DNA of 64,000 nt from G963667675 sp965249215 (lineage in GTDB: Bacteria > Chloroflexota > Dehalococcoidia > Lucifugimonadales > UBA3495). Location of the stretch: contig CBDFLN010000002.1 of assembly GCA_965249215.1 (NCBI GenBank), positions 1,426,001-1,490,000 on the forward strand, given 5' to 3'. The position numbers were made by a program, and so were the translations under genes. Positions 50,588 to 59,985 of the stretch are shown here, one piece after another (position 1 is the stretch's first letter; each line of letters starts with the position of its first letter). The notes under the pieces are model-generated. The model had not been told where the DNA came from, did not search any database, and worked only from the letters and a program-made list of their open reading frames with translations.

Positions 50588-52615
50588 TTGGTTCCTCCTG
50601 GCGACATCGGTTCGATCCCCATATGGGTGGGTGTCTACGCAGCGTTGTTTTGCACCCTGGCGGTTTCAGGGTTCCTTTTTTATTTCAGGGTGGTTCGGCT
50701 TATCCGCCAGGGTAAGAGCGCAGCTCGGTTCGACCACCCGATAGAACGTTTGAAAGGCGCCGCGGTCATCGTCTTGGCCCAGCGCAAAGTCCTGCAACGG
50801 GTCCCAGCCAAAGACTGGGCGGGGTTGGGACATGCGACTATATTCTGGGGCTTTCTGTCTTTCTCCCTGAGCTATTTGCTCTTCATTTTCATCGGCTCGG
50901 TCTGGCATGAATTCCCCGAACTCCTGCTTACAAGCAACGGGGTAGGGGTATACAGCAAGTATTTGGACATACTGGCAGCTGTTTTGCTAGTCGTCCTGGG
51001 ATGGGCCGTAGTCCGGCGGTGGGCGGTCAGACCGCACCGGCTCAGCTTCGACCTCACTCGCAACTTTGACTCGGTTGTGGTGGTCTCGATGATCGGCTTC
51101 CTGATGATTTCCACGTTGCTCACTCATTCGTTTTACGTGGCCCACGGCGGTGAGGGGCCGGAAGCCGAAGTTTACATCGGCAAGGCGCTGGGAGAGTGGT
51201 TCGTCGACTTGGGTCTGGGTGAGGGCGCAGCCAACGCGCTCCATGGAACGTTCTGGTGGATACACCTGGGCATCATTCTGGGCTTCGCCATATACATCCC
51301 CTTTTCCAAGCACATGCACATGGTGGCAGCCCCTCTAAACGCGTACTTCCGTTCGCTGGGACCCCGGGGGGCCATAGACCCGATTGACCTGGAAAACACA
51401 GAGAGGTTCGGCGCTGGGCGGGTTCAGGACTTCACCTGGAAACAACTGCTTGACGGATACGCCTGCGCCGTGTGCGGCAGGTGCACTGACGTGTGCCCCG
51501 CAAACGCCACCGGCAAAATTCTCTCGCCCATGCACATCGTGGAGAACCTGAAAGAGCACATGGTGTCCATCGGGTACCAGGGAGCCAGGAACCCGGAGCA
51601 CGTAGAGCCCAAGCCACTGATCGGCGACGCCATACCGGAGCAGGCCGTTTGGGACTGCGTATCGTGCGGGGCTTGCATGGAGGAGTGCCCCGTGGTGGTG
51701 GAACACGTGCCTACCATCATGGACCTGCGGCGCAACCTGGTGCTGGAGGAATCGAAGGCTCCCGAGGGGGCCATGAACGCACTCTTGAGCTTGGAGCAAC
51801 GGGGACATCCTTGGAGAGGCACCACCTACTCGCGCACCGATTGGGCCGAGGGCTTGGACGTGCCCACGTTAGCGCAGCATCCCCAGGCAGAGATCCTGTT
51901 CTGGGTCGGCTGCACGGGGGCCTTGGAACAGCGGAGCCAGGCTGTGGCCCGGTCTATGGCCAAGGTGCTCAAACGCGCCGGGGTGGACTTCGCCATCCTG
52001 GGAGATGAAGAGACGTGCACCGGAGATCCTGCTCGCAGGATGGGAAACGAGTACCTTTACCAGGTTCTGGCACAACAGAACATTGAAACCCTGAACAGGT
52101 ACCAGGTAAAGAAGGTGGTGACGATTTGTCCCCACTGCTTCAACACGATGCGAAACGAGTACCCTAGTTTCGGCGGCAACTTCGAGGTGCTGCACTATAG
52201 CCAGTTGGTGGACGAGTTGATTACCCAGGGCCGAATCAAGCCGGTAAAAGCCGTGGACGTTACCGTGGCTTACCACGATTCGTGCTTCCTGGGCCGCCAC
52301 AACGGCATATACGATCAGCCCCGCAACATCGCCAAGGCTATTCCGGGGCTGACCCTGGTGGAGATGGCGCCTCGATGCAGGGAACGGGGATTCTGCTGCG
52401 GGGCCGGCGGAGGGCACATGTGGGTGGAGGAAAGCCAGGGGACCAGGATTAATCATGCCCGCACCGACCATTTCCTGGAGACCGATGCAGATATGGTTGG
52501 AGTCTCTTGCCCCTTCTGCCTGCAGATGATGGAGGAGGGTATCCAGGCCAAAGGCAAGGATGGCGAGAAGCAGTCGAAGGACGTGCTGGAGATTCTTTCC
52601 GACAGCCTCGACTAG
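50588..52615 (+). CDS. membrane Fe-S oxidoreductase (HdrD/GlpC-type fusion)
   Basis: A 675-residue fusion. The N-terminal ~270 residues have five hydrophobic segments with histidines as in NarI/HdrE-type cytochrome-b-like subunits (FWWIHLGIILGFAIYIPFSKH in part). A ferredoxin part with two 4Fe-4S motifs follows (CAVCGRCTDVCP and CVSCGACMEECP). The C-terminal half has two CCG domains: CTGALEQRSQ...CTGDPARR...CPHCFNTM, then HDSCFLGR...CRERGFCCGAGGGHMWVEE (in part)...CPFCLQMM. This is the heterodisulfide-reductase-like architecture that passes electrons from a membrane quinone to a soluble acceptor. Start is TTG at 50588 with a distant GGAG, so the exact N-terminus is uncertain. Partner unknown. 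Confidence 0.9.
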   Translation: MVPPGDIGSIPIWVGVYAALFCTLAVSGFLFYFRVVRLIRQGKSAARFDHPIERLKGAAVIVLAQRKVLQRVPAKDWAGLGHATIFWGFLSFSLSYLLFIFIGSVWHEFPELLLTSNGVGVYSKYLDILAAVLLVVLGWAVVRRWAVRPHRLSFDLTRNFDSVVVVSMIGFLMISTLLTHSFYVAHGGEGPEAEVYIGKALGEWFVDLGLGEGAANALHGTFWWIHLGIILGFAIYIPFSKHMHMVAAPLNAYFRSLGPRGAIDPIDLENTERFGAGRVQDFTWKQLLDGYACAVCGRCTDVCPANATGKILSPMHIVENLKEHMVSIGYQGARNPEHVEPKPLIGDAIPEQAVWDCVSCGACMEECPVVVEHVPTIMDLRRNLVLEESKAPEGAMNALLSLEQRGHPWRGTTYSRTDWAEGLDVPTLAQHPQAEILFWVGCTGALEQRSQAVARSMAKVLKRAGVDFAILGDEETCTGDPARRMGNEYLYQVLAQQNIETLNRYQVKKVVTICPHCFNTMRNEYPSFGGNFEVLHYSQLVDELITQGRIKPVKAVDVTVAYHDSCFLGRHNGIYDQPRNIAKAIPGLTLVEMAPRCRERGFCCGAGGGHMWVEESQGTRINHARTDHFLETDADMVGVSCPFCLQMMEEGIQAKGKDGEKQSKDVLEILSDSLD

Positions 52616-52728
52616 ACCGCAATCGCCTTTTCTATTTCGCTGTATTTCTCCGTCTCGCTAAACCATAGCCCCAGGGCCACACTTGCGGGTGAACGGCCGC
52701 CGCCCGATCCGTAGCCGAGGGAAAGCTT

Positions 52729-52971
52729 ATGCCGGGGGACGAAGTGACAGTGGACCAGTTGTGCGGGAAGTGCGGGAGTCGAATATCCGCCTTCACCGTC
52801 AAGAAGGATAACTTGATGCTCACGTCCAGAGAGCAGATATGGTGCCCCAGCTGCGGGGAAAACACGCCGGAAATCCGGGACATATCGGGGCGTCGGGAGT
52901 CGGTCAAGCGGGAGCAGAGCAGCTATCCTAAGCCTGAGCCGACAAGCCTGCCCCGGAAACCATCCGCCTAA
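52729..52971 (+). CDS. small zinc-ribbon protein
   Basis: An 80-residue protein with CGKCG (residues 12-16) and CPSCG (39-43), a four-cysteine zinc ribbon, and a charged proline-rich tail. GAGGGAAAG precedes the ATG. Follows the Fe-S oxidoreductase gene after 113 bases in the same direction. No known family; may be regulatory or a metal-handling helper. Confidence 0.65.
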   Translation: MPGDEVTVDQLCGKCGSRISAFTVKKDNLMLTSREQIWCPSCGENTPEIRDISGRRESVKREQSSYPKPEPTSLPRKPSA

Positions 52972-53082
52972 GCGTTGGCCTGGGTGAACCGCCTGACTGG
53001 AATTCACAGCGGCGGGTCCACCGCAAGGCACCCCGGTGTCCGAGACAGCGCCGACCATCCGGGAACCTAGAACCCCTCTCTC

Positions 53083-53862
53083 ATGCTGACCAAGCTATTG
53101 CGGTCCTACGTAGAGAAGCGGTTTATTTTCTTTCCCACGCGGGAGGTCGAATACACTCCAGACCAGTTGGGCCTGGCCTACGAGGACGTCTATTTCAACA
53201 CCAGTGACGGAGTCGAACTAAACGGTTGGTTCGTGCCAGGCAGGACGGGAATGACCTGGCTTTGCTTCCACGGCAACGGCGGGAACATAGGACATCGGGT
53301 GGACGAGATAGCGCTCCTTCACCACAATCTGGGCGTTAATCTGTTGATATTCGACTATCGGGGCTACGGCAAGAGCACTGGTACGCCTTCGGAGCAAGGT
53401 ACCTACCTGGACGCCCGGGCTGCCCTCAGCTACCTGCGTGGGCGGCCCGACGTCGACGACAAGTGCATAGTCTACTTTGCCCACTCGCTGGGCGCTGCCG
53501 TGGCCGTGGAATTGGCTGTAGCTGAGCCGCCCCAGGGGCTGGTCCTGGTATCCCCGTTCTCTTCGGTGCAGTCCATGGGCCGCATCGCTTTCCCTCTGTT
53601 GCCTTCCGGTTGGCTGACGAAAGGAAAGTATGATTCCCTGGCCCGCATCGGGGCGGTGCAGCAGCCGTTGCTGATACTACATGGCGAGCAAGACACACTG
53701 GTTCCTGTCGCCGAAGGGAAAAGGCTATTTCAGGCCGCGAATGAGCCGAAGACGTTTCAAGCCCTGCCGGCAGCGGGGCACAACGATATTTTCGAAGCCG
53801 GAGGGGAAACCTATTGGGGCGCCCTAGAAAAGTTCACAGCCGAGTTGGAGCAGGGAGATTGA
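53083..53862 (+). CDS. alpha/beta hydrolase (ABHD13/BEM46-like)
   Basis: A 259-residue hydrolase. Oxyanion HGNGGNIGHR (residues 63-72), GYGKSTGTPSEQGTYLD, nucleophile S135 in AHSLGA, acid D204 in HGEQDTLVP, base H233 in AAGHNDIF. The N-terminus has a short basic, weakly hydrophobic stretch, compatible with membrane association. Substrate unknown. Confidence 0.92.
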   Translation: MLTKLLRSYVEKRFIFFPTREVEYTPDQLGLAYEDVYFNTSDGVELNGWFVPGRTGMTWLCFHGNGGNIGHRVDEIALLHHNLGVNLLIFDYRGYGKSTGTPSEQGTYLDARAALSYLRGRPDVDDKCIVYFAHSLGAAVAVELAVAEPPQGLVLVSPFSSVQSMGRIAFPLLPSGWLTKGKYDSLARIGAVQQPLLILHGEQDTLVPVAEGKRLFQAANEPKTFQALPAAGHNDIFEAGGETYWGALEKFTAELEQGD

Positions 53863-53909
53863 CAGGGTATGAACCTTGGACTCACACGTCCCTTGGAGAC
53901 TCGCTGGGG

Positions 53910-54119
53910 CTAAAGTTGCTCGGCGTAGTCCAGGTTAATCACGTACTTGCTGCCTTCCCCAGGGCCCTCCACAATCACTACTTCGTGCACTGTTAGATCA
54001 TGGGCCTCGACCTTTTGGGATACGCCGGTAGTTTCGACCACCAAGCCAGCACGGGTCTTGAACTTCAATCCTGCCTCAACACTATCTGATTCCGCGTAGC
54101 TCAACGAGTTCTCCTCCAT
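53910..54119 (-). CDS. hypothetical small protein
   Basis: A 69-residue acidic, beta-rich-looking protein (GLKFKTRAGLVVETTGVSQK, LTVHEVVIVEGPGEGSKYVI). No family recognised. Convergent with the hydrolase gene; a regulatory-looking inverted repeat lies upstream at 54204-54236. Composition and even hydrophobic patterning favour a real gene. Confidence 0.6.
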   Translation of the reverse strand: MEENSLSYAESDSVEAGLKFKTRAGLVVETTGVSQKVEAHDLTVHEVVIVEGPGEGSKYVINLDYAEQL

Positions 54120-54203
54120 CTCTACTTCAACGTATTCTAGGTTGACCGCTTGCTTAGCAATTCTGAACTCAATCCATCACCATCAAAGCGGGCGACGGGT
54201 ATG

Positions 54204-54236
54204 TTTGTATACACTGTCTTTCCAGCAGTCTACAAA
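54204..54236. promoter_or_regulatory. imperfect inverted repeat TTTGTATACACTG / CAGTCTACAAA
   Basis: Arms at 54204-54216 and 54226-54236 pair except for a two-base bulge and one mismatch. It lies ~85 bases before the 69-residue gene on the minus strand, with a TATACA that could be a -10 box. A transcription-factor operator is possible. Confidence 0.35.
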
Positions 54237-54333
54237 CCGGGTACGCGTGAGTCAAGCATCTTAAGGACGGGGGTTGTTCAAGTTGGAGGTCGTTAGCGCC
54301 GTCTGGCGTCTGGATGCTGACGAGGTGAAGCCG

Positions 54334-54627
54334 CTAGACGCCGGAGATAATTTCTGTTTCGTGGTCCAGCAGCACCAAGTCCTCACGAAAGTCTTCAACG
54401 AAAGACACCACCCGTGACAGCATCTGGTGGGCGTGCGCGGAATCGTTGCTCACACAGCAGACTCCTAGAGTAAGCCTTTGCCACAGGTCATTGTCCTCGA
54501 TTTCAGCCACGGCGACATTGAACTGGTTGCGGATGCGTTGGGTCACAGACCGCGCTACTTGGCGTTTGGCTTTCAGGCTACCCGCATTGGGTAAGTGGGC
54601 AACCAAGCGACAAATTCCTATGTGCAA
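54334..54627 (-). CDS. DUF503 family protein (YlxP-like)
   Basis: A 97-residue protein. MHIGICRLVAHLPNAGSLKA and KRQVARSVTQRIRNQFNVAV are the family's conserved opening; the end (VSFVEDFREDLVLLDHETEI) also fits. Often found near rbfA/infB but alone here. Suggested ribosome-associated role; function unproven. Confidence 0.9.
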   Translation of the reverse strand: MHIGICRLVAHLPNAGSLKAKRQVARSVTQRIRNQFNVAVAEIEDNDLWQRLTLGVCCVSNDSAHAHQMLSRVVSFVEDFREDLVLLDHETEIISGV

Positions 54628-54695
54628 AGGCGACCTCCCAGCCCAAGAGGGTCCTTGGTTTACAGCAGCGGATTGCGCCCGTTTTCACAAATTTC

Positions 54696-54724
54696 TTGAC
54701 TCACCTAAGTTCCCATTATAGATT
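54696..54724 (+). promoter_or_regulatory. candidate promoter of rex
   Basis: -35 TTGACT (54696-54701), 17-base spacer, -10 TAGATT (54719-54724), about 120 bases before rex. The -35 follows a TTCACAA half-site of the kind Rex binds, but the palindrome is incomplete. Confidence 0.4.
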
Positions 54725-54844
54725 ATATGTGCCCTCGTCCCAGATGGGACGGGACCGCAGCCGGACCGACGTTGCCGCGTTACATCTGTGACCGAATGGG
54801 CACCCCAACGGCGGGCCTAAGGAGCGACGGGGCAGAAGTGCTAA

Positions 54845-55507
54845 ATGGCGGTTAACCCTCAATACCGTTCCAACGGTCCTGCAGATGTACCTGAGGTTGT
54901 GGTAACCAGGTTGCCTCAGTACGTCCGCATACTTGGTCTGCTCTCGGAAGAGGGTACGGCGGTCGTCAGTTCCCAGCAACTGGGGGAGAAGTTGCAAGTA
55001 ACCCCGGCCCAGATTCGTAAAGACCTCAGCTATTTCGGCCGGTTTGGGAAGCAGGGTAGGGGCTACAGCGTCCGCCACCTGCTTGACAGGCTGAGGGAGA
55101 TACTGGGCCTCAACTCCCAATGGAACGTAGCCGTCGTTGGCGTGGGCCGGCTGGGCAGAGCTATCCTCAGCTATCCCGGTTTCACCCCGGACGGATTCAA
55201 TCTGGTTGCGGCGTTCGATTCCAACCCGGAAGTCGTTGGCCAAGAGGTTGGCCCGTTGACCGTGCTCTCCACTGAGAAACTGGAAGAGCAGGTGCTGGCC
55301 ATGGGCATTACAATCGGTATCGTGGCGGTACCGGCCATGCATGCCCAGGGCGTGATTGACCGGCTGGTAGAATGCGGCGTCCGGGCGATTTTGAATTATG
55401 CGCCAACGTCGCCTCAGGTGCAGGACGGGATCAGAATTCGCAACGTGGACCCGGTGCTGGCCCTCCAGTCCATGACCTATTACCTGGTCGAAGATGCGGA
55501 GGACTAG
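54845..55507 (+). CDS. rex: redox-sensing transcriptional repressor Rex
   Basis: A 220-residue NADH-sensing repressor. Winged-helix N-terminus (RLPQYVRILGLLSEEG, VTPAQIRKDLSYFGRFGKQG in part) and a Rossmann domain with VAVVGVGRLGRAIL, ending RNVDPVLALQSMTYYL. NADH releases it from operators. Its gene converges on the atp operon with 22 bases between the ends; this position matters for transcription but is not proof that it controls atp. Confidence 0.96.
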   Translation: MAVNPQYRSNGPADVPEVVVTRLPQYVRILGLLSEEGTAVVSSQQLGEKLQVTPAQIRKDLSYFGRFGKQGRGYSVRHLLDRLREILGLNSQWNVAVVGVGRLGRAILSYPGFTPDGFNLVAAFDSNPEVVGQEVGPLTVLSTEKLEEQVLAMGITIGIVAVPAMHAQGVIDRLVECGVRAILNYAPTSPQVQDGIRIRNVDPVLALQSMTYYLVEDAED

Positions 55508-55529
55508 TAGAGGTTAGCCGGGCGAGGTC

Positions 55530-55976
55530 CTAGCGGGGCTGACCGGCTACGGAAGGCATAACGCCGCCGACTCGAGTTCGACGGCGGACTACGTTCAAGC
55601 GGACTTGCGCCCGGCGGAAGGCGGTCAACGCCCGTTGCAGTTCCAGCTCAGACGGGTGGCTGGCAATCCGCTCCCTGGCCAGTTCCATCGCTGTCGCAGC
55701 CCGCGCTTCGTCAATCTCTTCAGACCGCTCGGCGGCGTCGGCCAGTATAGTCACTTTATTGCCGATCACTTCCATGAATCCCCCGGTAACAATCAGGTAG
55801 GTATCGGCCCCGTCCTTGCGTATCAACAACTCTCCCGGTTGCAACATGGTCATCAGGGGAGCGTGGCGAGGCAGAATTCCCAACTGCCCGTCTACGCCGG
55901 GAGCCACCACCATCTCTACTTCATCGCCATAGAGCTGGCGTTCCGCGGTGATGATTTCCAGCGTCATTGTCGCCAT
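55530..55976 (-). CDS. atpC: ATP synthase F1 epsilon subunit
   Basis: A 148-residue subunit. The beta-sandwich N-domain reads LEIITAERQLYGDEVEMVVAPGVDGQLGILPRHAPLMTML (in part) and is complete; the helical C-domain (EIDEARAATAMELARERI) is present. Last gene of the operon. GGCGACAATG start context has no strong ribosome site but begins 11 bases after atpD. Confidence 0.95.
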   Translation of the reverse strand: MATMTLEIITAERQLYGDEVEMVVAPGVDGQLGILPRHAPLMTMLQPGELLIRKDGADTYLIVTGGFMEVIGNKVTILADAAERSEEIDEARAATAMELARERIASHPSELELQRALTAFRRAQVRLNVVRRRTRVGGVMPSVAGQPR

Positions 55977-55987
55977 AGGTTGGTCAC

Positions 55988-57385
55988 TTAGCCCTCGGCC
56001 CTGATTTGCTGGCCCTTCTCCATCGCTTCGTCGATGGTGCCGACCATGTAGAAGGCCTGCTCGGGCAGATCGTCGTGCTTGCCCTCCAGGATTTCGCCGA
56101 ATCCCCGCACCGTTTCCCGTACCGGCACGTACTTGCCGGGCTGGTTGGTGAAGGTCTCGGCGACAAAGAAGGGCTGGGTAAGAAACCGCTGTATCTTCCT
56201 GGCCCGGAACACCGTCAGCTTGTCCTCTTCCGAAAGCTCCTCGATGCCCAAGATAGCGATAATGTCCTGTAGGTCCTTGTACCGCTGGAGAACCTGTTGC
56301 ACGCCCCGGGCCAACCGATAGTGTTCCTCCCCGACGATGCGAGGCTCCAGGATGCGAGAGTAGGAGGCCAAGGGGTCGACCGCAGGGTACAGTCCCTGGG
56401 CCGCCAGCGACCGCTCAAGGGACACCACGCCATCCAGATGGCCGAAGGTGGTCACGATGCCGGGGTCGGTGTAGTCGTCGGCGGGCACGTAAATTGCTTG
56501 GAATGACGTGATGGAACCGCCTTTGGTCGACGTGATACGTTCCTGCAAAGCGCCCATCTCAGTGCTCAACGTGGGCTGGTAGCCCACGGCGGAGGGCATC
56601 CGGCCCAGCAGCGCCGACACTTCCATTCCCGCCAGAATGTACCGGTAGATGTTATCGATGAACAGCAGGACGTCTTGGCGTTCCACGTCCCGGAAATACT
56701 CGCTCATGGTCAGACCGGTGAGTCCCACCCGGGCGCGGACCCCCGGGGTCTCGTTCATTTGTCCAAAAACCAGCACGGTGTTGGCCAGCACCCCGGAGTC
56801 CTGCATTTCATGCCACAGGTCGTTACCCTCACGGGAACGCTCGCCCACTCCCGCAAAGACCGAGACGCCTTGGTGAACGGCGCCGATGTTCCGGATCAGC
56901 TCCTGAATGATAACCGTCTTGCCCACCCCGGCCCCGCCATAGGCGCCGATTTTGCCGCCCTTCATGAACGGCGTAATCAAGTCGAAGACCTTGATCCCCG
57001 TTTCCAGAATCTCGATGTTGGGGTTTTGGTCGTCGAACCCAGGCGGGTCCCGGTGTATGGACCAGTGCTCGCCGGCCTCCACCGGCCCCAGGTTGTCCAA
57101 CGGCGTACCGGATACGTCGAATAGCCTGCCCAGGGTATCGGGGCCGACAGGCACCATAACCCTCTGGCCGGTATCCATTACGTTCACGCCCCGGGCCAAG
57201 CCGTCGGTGGCTCCCAGCGCCAAACAGCGGACCCAGTTATTGCCGATGTGCTGCTGGACTTCCAGCACCAGCCGCTGTCCAGTGTTGTCTAATTCCAGAG
57301 CGCCGTAGATCTCAGGGAGCTCATCGGGCGCGAATTCTACGTCGACAACCGTGCCTATTACTTGCACCACTTTTCCAGTGCCCAT
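55988..57385 (-). CDS. atpD: ATP synthase F1 beta subunit
   Basis: A 465-residue catalytic subunit. Walker A GGAGVGKTVI near residue 150, GVGERSREGNDLWHEM, FIDNIYRYILAGMEVSALLG (in part), and the DELSEED region here reads GIEELSEEDKL. Standard length. 11 bases separate it from atpC. Confidence 0.98.
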   Translation of the reverse strand: MGTGKVVQVIGTVVDVEFAPDELPEIYGALELDNTGQRLVLEVQQHIGNNWVRCLALGATDGLARGVNVMDTGQRVMVPVGPDTLGRLFDVSGTPLDNLGPVEAGEHWSIHRDPPGFDDQNPNIEILETGIKVFDLITPFMKGGKIGAYGGAGVGKTVIIQELIRNIGAVHQGVSVFAGVGERSREGNDLWHEMQDSGVLANTVLVFGQMNETPGVRARVGLTGLTMSEYFRDVERQDVLLFIDNIYRYILAGMEVSALLGRMPSAVGYQPTLSTEMGALQERITSTKGGSITSFQAIYVPADDYTDPGIVTTFGHLDGVVSLERSLAAQGLYPAVDPLASYSRILEPRIVGEEHYRLARGVQQVLQRYKDLQDIIAILGIEELSEEDKLTVFRARKIQRFLTQPFFVAETFTNQPGKYVPVRETVRGFGEILEGKHDDLPEQAFYMVGTIDEAMEKGQQIRAEG

Positions 57386-57409
57386 ATCGTTCTCCCGCGG
57401 GTTCTCGTA

Positions 57410-58273
57410 TTACCCTTCCAGGGCTACCTGCGCCCCTATCAAGTCCAAAAGCTCGTTGGTGATGGTATCCTGGCGCAGTTTGTTCATGACCAGGGTCAAG
57501 TCTTCCACAAGCCCGCTGGCGTTATCGGTGGCGTTGCGCATAGCGACCATTCTAGCCGACTGTTCGCTGGCAATGGACTCAAGCAATGCGTGAAAGACCT
57601 CCATCTCGATAAACCGGGGCAGCAGGCTGCCGAGCACGCTGATGTTGTTCGGCTCGTAGATGTACCCCACCCTTTCCTGGGCGGTCAACTCGGCCGGCGT
57701 AACCGGCAGCAGCCGTTCCACCACCGGCTGCTGATTCAGCGTGGACACATACCTGGTGTATGCCAGGTATACCTCGTCCGCGTCGCCGTCGGTGTATGAG
57801 TCCACCATCAAACGGGAAATGGCGGTGGTGTCGGCCAGGACTGGCTGCTCACCCAGGTCGGTGAATACCGCCTGAACATCCTGACCGTACCGGACCATAA
57901 AGTCCCGGCCTTTGCGGCCGACGACGATCACTCTAGCCGGCGTTTCCTGACCCAGAATGAACTGGGCCACCCTGCGGTTCAGGTTGGCGTGCATACCCCC
58001 GCATAGGCCCCGGTCGGGACTGACGACCAACACGGAGATCCTCTGGACCGGCCGCACCTGGAGCAGGGCATGGGCGGACGTGGTTTCGTCGACAGGCTGG
58101 GCAGCCAAGTGGGTAATCACTTCCTGGATTTTCTGAGCGTAGGGCCTGCCCTGGGTGACTGAGTTTTGAGCGCGGCGCATCTTAGACGCGGCAATCAACG
58201 ACATTGCGTTAGTCACTTTGCCGGTGTTCTGCACACTGCGGATACGCCGCCTTATGTCTCTCTCACTGGGCAT
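57410..58273 (-). CDS. atpG: ATP synthase F1 gamma subunit
   Basis: A 287-residue central-stalk subunit. N-terminal helix RDIRRRIRSVQNTGKVTNAMSLIAASKMRRAQ (cited in part) and the C-terminal MRNATDNASGLVEDLTLVMNK are the conserved coiled-coil helices. Separated from atpA by 147 bases, the longest gap in the operon. Confidence 0.96.
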   Translation of the reverse strand: MPSERDIRRRIRSVQNTGKVTNAMSLIAASKMRRAQNSVTQGRPYAQKIQEVITHLAAQPVDETTSAHALLQVRPVQRISVLVVSPDRGLCGGMHANLNRRVAQFILGQETPARVIVVGRKGRDFMVRYGQDVQAVFTDLGEQPVLADTTAISRLMVDSYTDGDADEVYLAYTRYVSTLNQQPVVERLLPVTPAELTAQERVGYIYEPNNISVLGSLLPRFIEMEVFHALLESIASEQSARMVAMRNATDNASGLVEDLTLVMNKLRQDTITNELLDLIGAQVALEG

Positions 58274-58420
58274 AGTTCACAACTCAGAGAGCCCGCCGCG
58301 ACGGGGCTTCGCCTCGCGAGAGCAAGTTTCCAGCGTTACGGCGGTAGGCATTTATCGAGACTTGTCGATTGATTTGGTTAACCATCGGCCGGGTCCCTGT
58401 TAAGAAATGTCGAGGGCTGC

Positions 58421-59932
58421 TCATGCACTGAAGGTAGCTTTAAACTCGTTGACCGCGCTGGTCAGCCTGCCTTCGACCTCTTCAGTCAAGTCCCTAGACT
58501 CCGCAATGCTTTGAACGATGTCCGGGTGGCTGCTTGCTACGTAGCGCAACAACTGGTCTTCGAAATCGGCGCACCTGTCCAAGGGGATATCTTCCATTAA
58601 ACCTGCGTTCAGCGCGAACAGCATGATTACCTCATTTTCCAGGGACAGGGGCCTGTATTGGACCTGTTTGAGCACCTCGGTGGCAAGCTGGCCCCGCGCC
58701 AGTTGAGAGCGGGTTGCCGGGTCCAAGTCGGCGGTACCGAACTGGGCGAAAGTGGCCAACTCCCTATACTGGGCCAGGTCCAAGCGCAGACGGCCGGCCA
58801 CCCGACGGATGGCCCGGCTCTGGGCTGCTCCTCCCACCCGAGAAACTGAAAGTCCGACGTTGACCGCCGGACGGATGCCGCTGTTGAACAACTCTTGCTC
58901 CAGGTAAATCTGGCCGTCGGTGATCGAGATAACGTTGGTCGGGATATAGGCAGACACGTCTCCCGCCTGGGTCTCGATAATGGGCAATGCGGTGATCGAG
59001 CCGCCGCCATGCTCTTCGTCCAGCTTGGCGGACCGCTCCAATAAGCGGCTGTGCAAGTAGAAAATATCCCCGGGGTAGGCCTCCCGGCCTGCGGGCCGGC
59101 GCAGCAACAGTGACATTTGTCGGTAGGCCCAGGCGTGTTTCGTCAAATCGTCGTAGACAATCAGCACGTCCTTGCCCTGGTCCATAAAGGCCTCGGCCAT
59201 GGCGCAGCCGGAGTAAGGAGCAATGTATTGCAATGGAGCGGAGTCCGAGGCGCCAGCGTTGACGATGACAGTATGTGCCATTGCGTCGTTTTCTTCCAAG
59301 GTAGTAACCACCTGCGCAACTTTGCCCTGCTTTTGTCCGATGGCCACATAGATGCAGATCAGGTCTCCGCCTTTCTGGTTGATGATGGTGTCCAGAACGA
59401 TGGCCGTCTTCCCAGTGGACCGGTCACCGATGATCAGTTCCCGCTGGCCCCGTCCTATGGGGATCATCGCGTCGATGGACTTGACGCCCGTTTGCACCGG
59501 GGTATCCACCGAACTGCGTGCCACCACGTTGGGGGCGATGCGCTCCACTGGCAGGCTGGCGGTGGTATTGACCGGGCCCTTGCCGTCAATGGGACGGCCC
59601 AGCGGGTCCACGACCCGCCCTACGAGGGCATCGCCGCAAGGGACCTCGATGATGCGTCCCGTGGAACGCACCCGGTCGCCTTCTTTGACCACGCTGGGGT
59701 CGCCCAGGATCGCTGCTCCCACGACGTCGGATTCCAGGTTCAAGGCCAAACCTGAGACGTCGTTGCCGAAGTCCAACAGTTCATTGAACTGCACCCCTTG
59801 CAAGCCCTGGATGCTGGCGATTCCATCTCCTACGCGCACCACCGTGCCCACGTCCACCAGGGTCAGGTCCCCGCCGAACTCCTCGATTTGCCGTTTGATT
59901 AACGATACTATTTCTTGTCCGCTGATCGCCAT
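58421..59932 (-). CDS. atpA: ATP synthase F1 alpha subunit
   Basis: A 503-residue non-catalytic nucleotide-binding subunit. Walker A GDRSTGKTAI, and SVSRVGGAAQSRAIRRVAGRLRLDLAQYREL (in part) carry the alpha signature. Standard length. GAGA before the ATG. Confidence 0.98.
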   Translation of the reverse strand: MAISGQEIVSLIKRQIEEFGGDLTLVDVGTVVRVGDGIASIQGLQGVQFNELLDFGNDVSGLALNLESDVVGAAILGDPSVVKEGDRVRSTGRIIEVPCGDALVGRVVDPLGRPIDGKGPVNTTASLPVERIAPNVVARSSVDTPVQTGVKSIDAMIPIGRGQRELIIGDRSTGKTAIVLDTIINQKGGDLICIYVAIGQKQGKVAQVVTTLEENDAMAHTVIVNAGASDSAPLQYIAPYSGCAMAEAFMDQGKDVLIVYDDLTKHAWAYRQMSLLLRRPAGREAYPGDIFYLHSRLLERSAKLDEEHGGGSITALPIIETQAGDVSAYIPTNVISITDGQIYLEQELFNSGIRPAVNVGLSVSRVGGAAQSRAIRRVAGRLRLDLAQYRELATFAQFGTADLDPATRSQLARGQLATEVLKQVQYRPLSLENEVIMLFALNAGLMEDIPLDRCADFEDQLLRYVASSHPDIVQSIAESRDLTEEVEGRLTSAVNEFKATFSA

Positions 59933-59985
59933 CGGCGACTCTCCTTAGATGCCTACTACGGGATTTAACACTTGGGATAGGGACT

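Noticed and set aside
54684..54690. TTCACAA upstream of rex as a Rex operator
   Set aside because: The partner half TTGTGAA is missing at the right spacing; a half-site alone is not enough.
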